A stretch of DNA of 64,000 nucleotides, from the NCBI GenBank assembly GCA_963844055.1, contig CAWJMN010000002.1:682001-746000 (forward strand), written 5' to 3'. Made by a program: the position numbers and the translations under genes. Of this stretch, positions 25,126-32,638 are shown piece by piece (the stretch's first letter is position 1; every line of letters begins with the position of its first letter). The stretch comes from CAWJMN01 sp963844055. GTDB taxonomy: Bacteria; Planctomycetota; Planctomycetia; Pirellulales; Pirellulaceae. The notes under the pieces were generated by a model that was not told where the DNA came from, searched no databases, and worked only from the letters and a program-made list of their open reading frames with translations.

Positions 25126-26196
25126 ATGGCGGACGTAACACGGCGGCAGGTTTTGCAAACGGGATCGGCACTGGCAGCAAGTTCGCTGCTGCTTGGAAAC
25201 TTAGACGCCTCGCTTCAGGCCGCTGAGCCCTATGCGGATGCGGTGCTCGTTGCGGGTGAGCCACCGGCGGCTAAGCCGGGGACGTTTACGATTGCCGTAT
25301 TGCCTGACACGCAAAACTATAGCCAGCATTTTCCTGCCACGTATTCGGCTCAAACCGAATGGATTGTCGCCAATCAAAAGCAGCGGAACATCGCCTGCGT
25401 TTTGCACCTGGGAGACATTACCAACAACAATGTGCCGGGCGAGTGGGACAATGCCGTGAAGGCGATGAAGCTGCTCGATGGTAAGGTGCCGTACTTCATG
25501 GTGCCTGGCAATCACGACTACAGCAAAGGGGGCGGCTGTTCGGATCGGACCACGATGCTGAACACGTATTTTCCGATTGCCGACTTTCAAAAGCGAGCGA
25601 CCTTTGGCGGGACCTATGACAAAGAGCCCGAGCGGATGGAGAACAGCTATCACCTGTTTTCGGCCGAAGGAAAAAACTTTGTGGTGATCTGTTTAGAGTT
25701 TGGCCCTCGCCGCGACGTGGTTCGCTGGGCCAATGAAGTCGCGGCCAAGCACAAAGATCGCGGCGCCATTTTGATCACGCACGCCTACATCTATTTTGAT
25801 GAAACGCGTTACGACTGGAAGAAGTTTGGCGACAAGCAATCGTGGAATCCGCATGCTTACGGCGTTGCCAAAGCAACCAACGACGACGTTTGCGACGGCG
25901 AAGAATTGTGGACCGAACTTGTCAGCAAGCACGAGAATTTTTTATTCACGCTCAATGGTCACGTGCTGGGAGATGGGCTGGGCCGGGTTACGACGAAAAC
26001 GCCGGGGGGCCGGGAAGTGCCGCAGCTTTTGGTGAATTTTCAGATGCGTCCCCAAGGGGGCGATGGCTGGCTACGGCTTTTGGAATTTCAACCCGACGGC
26101 AAGACGGTGCAAGTTTACGACTATTCGCCAACGCGAAAAGAGCGTAACGAGTCGGCGCAGAATCAGTTTGTGCTGAACTTGGCGCCGATTGTGTAG
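25126..26196 (+). CDS. calcineurin-like metallophosphoesterase, Tat-type leader
   Basis: This 356-residue protein has an N-terminus (VTRRQVLQTGSALAASSLLLG) that is a likely twin-arginine signal. The metal-site motifs are in order: LPDTQNY (about 61-67), LGDITNNN, VPGNHDYS, ILITHAY and LNGHVLGDG, the full calcineurin-like set. A ribosome-binding site AGGAAAA precedes the ATG. It is co-directional with the PhoD-type gene, and both are exported the same way. The substrate is unknown; phosphodiesters are possible. It ends convergently with an aldo/keto reductase. Confidence 0.9.
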   Translation: MADVTRRQVLQTGSALAASSLLLGNLDASLQAAEPYADAVLVAGEPPAAKPGTFTIAVLPDTQNYSQHFPATYSAQTEWIVANQKQRNIACVLHLGDITNNNVPGEWDNAVKAMKLLDGKVPYFMVPGNHDYSKGGGCSDRTTMLNTYFPIADFQKRATFGGTYDKEPERMENSYHLFSAEGKNFVVICLEFGPRRDVVRWANEVAAKHKDRGAILITHAYIYFDETRYDWKKFGDKQSWNPHAYGVAKATNDDVCDGEELWTELVSKHENFLFTLNGHVLGDGLGRVTTKTPGGREVPQLLVNFQMRPQGGDGWLRLLEFQPDGKTVQVYDYSPTRKERNESAQNQFVLNLAPIV

Positions 26197-26200
26197 GTGG

Positions 26201-26223
26201 TTGCTGGCAAACAATACCAGCAA
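26201..26223. terminator. weak hairpin between convergent genes
   Basis: Inverted repeat TTGCTGG/CCAGCAA with a 9-base loop directly after the phosphoesterase stop. No T-run follows on either strand, so it is only a possible bidirectional terminator. Confidence 0.3.
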
Positions 26224-26231
26224 TCAGGGAA

Positions 26232-26272
26232 ACGGGGGGAGGGCCGTCGCTGACGCTTCCGGCTCTGAAATT
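26232..26272 (+). repeat. 41-base dispersed repeat, copy 1
   Basis: It matches 29394-29434 with a single mismatch (core GGCCGTCGCTGACGCTTCC followed by GGCTCTGAAATT). It lies in the gap between convergent genes and ends just before the stop of the aldo/keto reductase. The nature of the repeat is unknown. Confidence 0.75.
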
Positions 26273-26277
26273 CGGGA

Positions 26278-27309
26278 CTATACCGGGAACGGGTTGCGTT
26301 CGGCAAAGCCACGTTGGTGCCAGTAGGGATAGGCGGGGGTGATGCTGCTGGCGGCGTCGAGCGTGGCGACTTGTTCTTTCGATAGATTCCAGCCGATGCT
26401 GCCTAGGTTTTGGCGAAGCTGCTCTTCGTTGCGAGCGCCGATGATCACCGTGGAGACGGTGGGGCGCTGCAAGAGCCAGTTGAGGGCGACTTGCGGGATT
26501 GTCTTGCCAACTTCTTTGGCGACAAGTTCCAGAGCATCGACCACGTTAAACAGATGCTCGTCCGAAACCGGTGGGCCAAGGTCCTTGACTCGCTGGCTAT
26601 GTAGCCGGCTAACCGCTGGCATCGGCTGACCACGGCGAAGCTTGCCTGTGAGTCGGCCCCAGCCGAGCGGGCTCCAAACGACGGCTCCGACTTTTTGATC
26701 GACGGCCAGTGGCATTAGCTCACACTCGTAATCGCGCCCGATGAGCGAGTAATAGGCTTGGTGAGCGACGTAGCGGGCCAGGCCGTACTTTTCGCTGATG
26801 GCGAGCGACTTCATCAGATGCCAGCCGGAGAAGTTCGAGCAGCCGATGTAGCGGATTTTGCCCGCGCGGACGAGGTCGTTTAGCGTCCCCAGCACTTCTT
26901 CAATCGGGGTGACTTGATCGAAGCCGTGCAGCTGGTAAAGGTCGATGAAATCCGTGCCGAGACGGCGGAGGCTGTTATCGACGGAGCGAATCAGGTGATA
27001 GCGCGACGAGCCGACATCGTTGGGGCCGGTCCCTAAGCGAAAGGTTCCCTTGGTGGAGATGATGACTTGATCGCGACGGTCCTTGATGGCTTGGCCGAGG
27101 ATCTCTTCGGCCATGCCACCGGAGTAGACGTCGGCCGAGTCGAACATATTGAGCCCGGCCTCGAGGCAGATATCGACCAGGCGCGTGGCCTCCGCAACGT
27201 CACTGCTACCCCAGGCCTTGAAGAAGTCGCCACCGCCGCCGAAGGTCCCTGTCCCTAAACAAAGCTGCGGCACTTTGAAACCCGAGCCACCTAGCTTTCG
27301 ATATTCCAT
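26278..27309 (-). CDS. aldo/keto reductase
   Basis: This 343-residue TIM-barrel oxidoreductase has the catalytic tetrad regions: Asp and Tyr in FDSADVYSGGMAEEILG, Lys in VIISTKGTF, and His in YQLHGFD. It is an NADPH-dependent carbonyl reductase of the YajO/YhdN-like group; the substrate is unknown. The start at 27309 has a good GGAGG site. On the minus strand a perfect TATAAT lies about 46 bases upstream (27355-27360) in a block that is duplicated at 28612. A relic of the same gene's first codons sits at 28476. Confidence 0.9.
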   Translation of the reverse strand: MEYRKLGGSGFKVPQLCLGTGTFGGGGDFFKAWGSSDVAEATRLVDICLEAGLNMFDSADVYSGGMAEEILGQAIKDRRDQVIISTKGTFRLGTGPNDVGSSRYHLIRSVDNSLRRLGTDFIDLYQLHGFDQVTPIEEVLGTLNDLVRAGKIRYIGCSNFSGWHLMKSLAISEKYGLARYVAHQAYYSLIGRDYECELMPLAVDQKVGAVVWSPLGWGRLTGKLRRGQPMPAVSRLHSQRVKDLGPPVSDEHLFNVVDALELVAKEVGKTIPQVALNWLLQRPTVSTVIIGARNEEQLRQNLGSIGWNLSKEQVATLDAASSITPAYPYWHQRGFAERNPFPV

Positions 27310-27533
27310 TTTCGTTCCTCCGACGATTGCGAACAAGGTTTTGCGAGAGGTTTCATTATACCGGGGCGGTAAAGGGGAACGAGGTTTGCGGATACCTGGG
27401 ACGAAGATTCGTTTGAGTCAAGGCAAAACTTGACGCAGGTATGGATTCATGTTCTGCTGCCGAGAGCAATCAGGGCCGCCCATATCGCATGAAGCGGATT
27501 CAGGTTCGCATGATAGAGGGGATAGATGATGTC

Positions 27534-27553
27534 AAAAAAGGCTACTGGCCTTT
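27534..27553 (-). terminator. rho-independent terminator overlapping the stop codon
   Basis: Read on the minus strand: AAAGGC, loop CAGTA, GCCTTT, then more T. The hairpin includes the stop codon of the gene at 27542-28030, so it should end that transcript. Confidence 0.6.
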
Positions 27554-28030
27554 CTTCAATTCAACTATCCGGCTGATCTTCTCGAAAGAACCCGCCCACC
27601 CACCTTGATGGCCACGGTTATTAACGTTGAAAGTCCCTTCTATTAGGACGTATTTGCGATCAAACTCGCTAGGCCCAACTGTCCCATCAAATGGGATAGT
27701 TGCCTTTTCGAACGAAACCCAAAATCCATTAGATGTGATGCCATAGTCAGCGTCATCTTTAGACAGATAAATAGATGAGTCTTCGAATTGCACGTGCACA
27801 AATCCTTTGACCTGCACATTCTTTTTATGATACTTTTCGGGGTTGGCGAGTAGTTGCACGATCGATGCCTGAAATCCCTCATTCGGAAAAGACTGTAGCT
27901 TTTCTTGTGCATGCGCAACCTCTTGAGACATATTCGAGGTTGAGAGAGCCCAACCCGGCACCAAAGCAGTAACCGCCATCAATGCGAGTAGCGAGCCTCG
28001 TACACCAAGCGGCAAATTCTTCTTCCACAT
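27542..28030 (-). CDS. secreted OB-fold-like small protein, unknown
   Basis: This 162-residue protein has a signal peptide (about 1-29, GSLLALMAVTALVPGWALS). The mature part has SIVQLLANPEKYHKKNVQVKGF, then VQFEDSSIYLSKDDADYG and GFWVSF. It resembles small secreted proteins in which a ligand- or nucleic-acid-binding-like OB barrel follows a LLANPEKYxGKxV motif. The start at 28030 follows from the signal peptide. It has its own terminator overlapping the stop codon. Function is unknown. Confidence 0.65.
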   Translation of the reverse strand: MWKKNLPLGVRGSLLALMAVTALVPGWALSTSNMSQEVAHAQEKLQSFPNEGFQASIVQLLANPEKYHKKNVQVKGFVHVQFEDSSIYLSKDDADYGITSNGFWVSFEKATIPFDGTVGPSEFDRKYVLIEGTFNVNNRGHQGGWAGSFEKISRIVELKKGQ

Positions 28031-28675
28031 GTGGCTGCTCCCTACCTCAAGCAATGTTTCATCCAAGAACTACTGCGACTTTACTTCCTCGCTGGCGCGG
28101 GCGGCCTGTACTCATATGCCGTGCCGTCTGTATCGACGATACAAATCGCCCAGACATCCTCACATTTCCCACCTCGCATTCGTACGATGTGCTGGATCCT
28201 TGCATCGGGACACACCTCAAGGGGTGAAACGATTCTATCGGATTCAAGAGGTCATACACAAAGCTATTTCAAGAGAGCGTAATACATTTTCCCATCTGAC
28301 TTCCCTGATTTTGCCCTGCCGCAGAAAACTTGAGGACAGGCAACCTTTGAGCCCACCAGTGCGGTCACATGGAAAAGCTATACCTACAACACCCAGCAAT
28401 CAATGATATGAAGGAATGCGTACCTAGCGAGCAAACGCATGCAGCTTTTCACTTGTAGCAAGATTATTCACAACTTTACCCAGGCGCGTTGAAACCCGAG
28501 CCGCCCAGTTGACGATATTCCGCTACCAATCCTCCATTTTTTGCGATTGCTTGCAGGGACAATTAGCCGCACGGCGTTGCCGTTTGGAATGGTCCCGTTG
28601 CGAGAGTTTTTATTATACCGGAGCGGTAAAGAGGGAGGAGGCTTGCGCGATGAGTAGGGCGAGAAGAGCGTGCCT
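28031..28675 (-). other. intergenic region with a decayed gene copy
   Basis: A 645-base gap. Its right part (28476-28649) is a degenerate copy of the 5' end and promoter of the aldo/keto reductase. The left part shows no coding signal or repeat I can identify; short frames there lack any recognisable composition. Confidence 0.55.
28476..28649 (-). pseudogene. relic of aldo/keto reductase 5' end with promoter
   Basis: On the minus strand, 28529-28476 reads AEYRQLGGSGFNAPG then TAA, matching MEYRKLGGSGFKVPQ at the start of the intact reductase. Upstream, the block with TTTACCGC-CCGG-TATAAT is shared with 27354-27371, and the surrounding GCGAGAG and GCTTGCG segments also align. The rest of the gene is absent, so this is a truncated duplicate. 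Confidence 0.7.
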
Positions 28676-29281
28676 CTATGGCCGCAATTTCGTGATGAAT
28701 TCGCCGACCGTTGTCACATAAGGGCGTTGGCCTAGCTGTCCAACAATAAGCTGCCCAGACATGATCTTTTTGTCGCGTGATCCTTTGCAAAGGGAAATAA
28801 AATCGTCGACGCTTAGGACTGCTGGACTGTCGGGGGCAAACTGGAACTCAGGAATGTCCGAGCAAAGGATAAAGAAATCCTCGTCGCAGCATTCAGGATG
28901 GCCGGCGTCTGCACTTGCGCAAACGGCGACGATGTCGGAGTGATCGTAAACATTATTTTCAAGAAAGAAGAACGGTGCGATCTCGGGTTGGTCGGCCGAT
29001 TTGGCGTCCCATGAGGTAAATTTACTGACCTCTTTCTTCCACAGATGGCCTTCGCTTTGGTCGAAGAGGCAGCGATCTTTTTTCTCTAAGGCGTAGTCTG
29101 TGGCCAAGAGAATCTGATTAACCCGACCCAGATTTGATGAGGTGATCGCGCCGCGCCGCAGTTTGTCGAGCATTATTTTCCCAGCCAGCAGACCTAAGCA
29201 AATTACTACTGGCAATATGGCCAGTACTAGCCTGTGCAGCAGTTTTTGGGGGTCCCTTGCGAGGAGTTGCGATTCATTCAC
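28676..29281 (-). CDS. membrane-anchored hypothetical protein
   Basis: This 201-residue protein has one N-terminal membrane helix (about 17-38, LVLAILPVVICLGLLAG) and a soluble Cys-containing domain (VCASADAGHPECCDEDFFILCSD at about 115-138). It ends GEFITKLRP. The composition looks real and the frame is intact, but I recognise no family. It lies between the reductase relic and a short repeat. Confidence 0.55.
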   Translation of the reverse strand: MNESQLLARDPQKLLHRLVLAILPVVICLGLLAGKIMLDKLRRGAITSSNLGRVNQILLATDYALEKKDRCLFDQSEGHLWKKEVSKFTSWDAKSADQPEIAPFFFLENNVYDHSDIVAVCASADAGHPECCDEDFFILCSDIPEFQFAPDSPAVLSVDDFISLCKGSRDKKIMSGQLIVGQLGQRPYVTTVGEFITKLRP

Positions 29282-29393
29282 GCTTTATGCCTTCGCGATA
29301 ACGTGTGTTTTTCCATCGCTATTGATCCAGACACCATCATAAGGGATTTGCGATGTCGTGGCCGTTAGGGATTGGCGTGCGGATGTGCGCGGC

Positions 29394-29434
29394 ACGGGGG
29401 GATGGCCGTCGCTGACGCTTCCGGCTCTGAAATT
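29394..29434 (+). repeat. 41-base dispersed repeat, copy 2
   Basis: Second copy of the repeat at 26232-26272, same orientation, one mismatch, 3.2 kb away, again in a gap between genes. Confidence 0.75.
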
Positions 29435-29575
29435 TTCTTGGCAGCACAGAATGGTGGAAGCGGGGTGACGCATCGACTTTTGCCGATGATAAATTGAGTA
29501 TCGGCACAGGCGGGGATGCGGTAGACTGACAGGGCTAGTGCGAGAGATTTTCGCTGGGCAAGTAGAGCCAAAACT

Positions 29576-31155
29576 ATGATGAATCTGTTTCCTATTCGTG
29601 AGTGGTGGCGTGTGCTGGTGGTGGTGCTCGTTTGCTTGGGCAGCCTGTGCGAATGCAGGCAACTGCTGGCGACCGACTATTTTTTGACGATTGGTGGCGG
29701 GTATAAGGCCTCGGAGAATCAGGCGTCGCTGGAAGCGAACATCGTCTTTTTTCAGCAGATCTTGGCCGAGAAGCATCAAGGGCCGCTGCAACATCAGATC
29801 TTCTTTGCCGATGGGAATGATGCGGCTGCTGATTTGCAAGTGCTGGTGGATAAGCCTGCCAAAAGCCGTACGCCCGCGACCGATTTGCTGGCGGCATTGC
29901 ATCGTCAGGAACGTGATGAGCAAGTCACCTATCGCAACCATCAAATACCAGGAGTTGCGGGGCCGCTTGATCCGAAACTGGTGCGAAGCGCTCTTGAAAC
30001 GCTGGCCAAGACCGCGCGTAGTGGCGACCGCTTGATCATCTTTGTGACGGCGCATGGCAGCGAAGGGGAAGAAGATGACGACGAGTACAACACGACCATC
30101 GACTGCTGGAATGATCGGAAGATTCTTGCTCGTGATTTTACGGGTTGGCTAGACAAGCTACCGACCGACTTGCCGGTAGTGATGGTGATGGCCCAGTGCT
30201 ATTGCGGCGGATTTAGCCGGACGATTTTCACGGACCTGAACGAAGAGAAGGGAATCGCTCCCCATTTGCGTGTGGGCTTTTTTGCCCAGCAGCACGATTT
30301 GCCTGCCGCTGGTTGTCGCCCTGACATTGAACACGATGAAGAGTTCAGCAGCTATTTTTGGGCGCGATCGCTGGCCGGAGTCGCAACGGCGTACCGATCG
30401 CCGGAGTAGATGCTAATGGTGATGGCATCATCTCGTTTGCCGAAGCGTATGCCCACATGGTCATCGCGGGGGAAACGATCGACATACCTTTGCGAACGTC
30501 GGAAGTGTTTTTGCAGACCTATAGCAAGCTCCCTACGGAAAAGGGACGCGAAGGGGATGGCGAAAAGGCGAAGGAAGCTGCTGCGAAAGCGGCAGAAGAT
30601 GCCAAGCTGTTCTCCATGAGTGGGAAGCTGGAAGATTTGATTGCCAACAGCCGGCCGGTTTCGGCGCGGATTGTTAGAGAGCTGGCCAAGGGCCTGGAGT
30701 TGTCGCTGCAAGATGATGTGGCGAAGGTTTTGAAGAGGTCGGAAGAGCTTCGACAAAATGGCCGTTCGGGAAGAGGCCGAGGACGCCAAAGTTCTGGGCG
30801 GCGAGAACTGCTGAAGGAAGTGACGGAGAAATGGCCTGAGCTGGGGGACGACGACAAGTGGGAAGACTCTTCACTGTTAGGCGAAGGGAATCAAGAGACG
30901 CTACTGGCGGAGATTCAGAAACTGCCAAGCTTCAAAACGTATGAAGAACGGCGGAAGCAGCGGGAAGAGGCAGACAAGGTGGCCGATCAACGTGAAGTGA
31001 AGTCGGTGAAATTCCGGCGATTGATTGCCACGCTGGAAGCGATTGTGCTGGAAAAGAACTTGCCGCTGGTGGCAAAGCCAGAAATGGTGAAACGGTATGA
31101 ACAGATGGTAGCGCTGGAAGAGTCGGGGCTGAATGGTGCTGGGGTGCGGAAGTAG
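29576..31155 (+). pseudogene. C13/legumain-like peptidase with EF-hand, frameshifted
   Basis: Two frames make one protein. The first (29576-30409) has a signal peptide and a caspase/legumain-like fold: catalytic His160 in FVTAHGSEG and Cys208 in MAQCYCGGF. It runs out after SSYFWARSLAG. The second (to 31155) continues with SRNGVPIAGVDANGDGIISFAEAYAH, an EF-hand-type calcium loop, then a long charged helical region. Adding one base near 30385 joins them as LAGSRNGVP. The first frame carries the complete catalytic dyad, so the shortened product might still fold, but loss of the EF-hand part suggests a mutation or a read error. Confidence 0.7.
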
Positions 31156-31504
31156 GAAAGAGACGCGGGGAGATTTTGCCACAGAGGATAGTGGGACAGG
31201 GAGATTTAACCACGAAAGGCACGAAATTCACGAAAGAGAAAACGGGGGAAGGAATTTGTACACGGAAGAACACGGAAGACACGGACGGCAGGAAGGAAAG
31301 AGACGGGGGGAAGGTTGGCCACAGAGAACACAGAGAACACAGAGAACACAGAGGGCACGGAGTGAGGAAGGGAAAGAGGGAGAGGGAATGCACGGAAGGA
31401 TGAGGAAGACCAGCGGTACAAATATATGAGGGGACAAATCGGTTTGGCGATCAGAACAGTTTCGAATTTGGTGGAAATCGGTGAACAATAGTGGGAACTG
31501 ACAG
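31156..31504 (+). repeat. 9-base-period repeat tract
   Basis: The gap carries three sub-arrays of 9-base units that begin CAC: CACGAAANN three times (31211-31237), CACGGAAGA-type units (31261-31288, one extra base), and CACAGAGAA three times followed by CACAGAGGG and CACGGAGTG (31320-31364). It can be read through as a HERHE-like or QRTQRT-like peptide, but it has no gene features. Similar CACGAA/CACAGAG tracts are found between genes in many bacteria. Confidence 0.7.
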
Positions 31505-31984
31505 ATGACGTACGAGTACCTGCACGAGGTAGAACAGGTCGAAATCACCACACCAGTTCGGCGTCCATTAGCAGAGTTGCTTCCGCTATTCCCGCAACTG
31601 GGGTTTAAGCGTCATGACGACGTAGTAAGCCTAGACAGAAAGGGAAGGATTCCCCCTTGGCAGCATTCAGCGATTGTCGAGATAGAGACCCGGTGCAATG
31701 GCAAAGAGATGTTTGGATTCCATGAAGGAGAGTGGGATTCCATTCTACTACGTTACCTATTCGCAACACTGCCGTATGAACTCACCAATACGTTTGTCGA
31801 TATTACCTATGCTGTTAGCAGAAAGCTCTCGCTACCAGTTAAACAACATGGGGTGGAGATCGATGATGCAACGCTTCGGGAGCGCTTCTCAAAAACTCGA
31901 GCAGACTTGACATCCGAGACAGGCATGGACGCTGGGTCGGAAGAACTGGCGATATTGATTCACAGTACCTATCCACGGCGGTAG
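31505..31984 (+). CDS. hypothetical protein
   Basis: This 159-residue soluble protein is acidic, with no signal peptide or membrane helix. The start at the ATG 31505 directly follows the repeat tract. Segments such as LAELLPLFPQLGFKRHDD and SLDRKGRIPPWQHSAIVEIETRCNG look like an ordinary globular fold. I do not recognise a family and no neighbour informs on function. Confidence 0.55.
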   Translation: MTYEYLHEVEQVEITTPVRRPLAELLPLFPQLGFKRHDDVVSLDRKGRIPPWQHSAIVEIETRCNGKEMFGFHEGEWDSILLRYLFATLPYELTNTFVDITYAVSRKLSLPVKQHGVEIDDATLRERFSKTRADLTSETGMDAGSEELAILIHSTYPRR

Positions 31985-32234
31985 CTTCTAATACAGGCCG
32001 ATTCGGTACATCGCATTTTGCGGTGAGTATTGGGTATCATGCAGGGGCTACTTATACGACTCGGCAGCATTTCGTTGGCCATATAGATGCAGGCATGGCA
32101 TCACCACGGAATCAAACTCCCGTCGTAATCAGCAAGGATGGTAAACGGTTTGGACGCGGCAGGATGCACGCGTCTACTGAGGAAGCGGTGTTTTGTCAGG
32201 CCTGACGGCCGTGACCTACGAGAGCTGAAGATTC

Positions 32235-32618
32235 ATGATTATTTTGCTGGCGATTGTATTTGCGATGGGGAAAGGGCTGCTGGCATTTGCCGTGGGGGCG
32301 GGAATTGCGCTGGCGCTGTGGGTGGTAAGCATCGTGATCCAGTTTTCGATTCCGTCGCTGCTTCGATGGGGTGTGGGGGCAGGTGCAACCACGATGTGTG
32401 GATATGCGATGATTTCCTATCGCGATGGGCTTCCCCTCAATGAGGCGGAAGCCGCTTATGCGCAGTACGCTTTTTGGAGCGACGCGATTTGTGTTTCGGT
32501 GGCGGTGCTGGCCATCGTTTCCATTGGCCTGATCGTGGCGCTGACTCGCACGGCCATTTCTCTGGGGACGCGCGGACTCAAAGCGGCAAGTGGAAACACG
32601 ACCGACACGCGAAGGTGA
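32235..32618 (+). CDS. small polytopic membrane protein, unknown
   Basis: This 127-residue protein has three hydrophobic segments (about 1-37 as one long or two short, 45-60 and 82-108), connected by a loop with YRDGLPLNEAEAAYAQYAFWSD. It has no recognisable motif. The 250 bases before it contain a short open frame (32023-32205) that I do not support. Confidence 0.55.
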   Translation: MIILLAIVFAMGKGLLAFAVGAGIALALWVVSIVIQFSIPSLLRWGVGAGATTMCGYAMISYRDGLPLNEAEAAYAQYAFWSDAICVSVAVLAIVSIGLIVALTRTAISLGTRGLKAASGNTTDTRR

Positions 32619-32638
32619 GACGCGGCAAGGCCGTTCGA

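Noticed and set aside
31322..31364. CRISPR-like short repeats
   Set aside because: Units are 9 bases with no spacers and no cas genes nearby; not a CRISPR array.
31133..31429. 98-residue frame reading HERHE/QRTQRT repeats
   Set aside because: It is the translation of 9-base-period intergenic repeats and lacks gene features.
32023..32205. 60-residue open frame between two hypothetical genes
   Set aside because: No supporting ribosome-binding site or recognisable fold; left unannotated.
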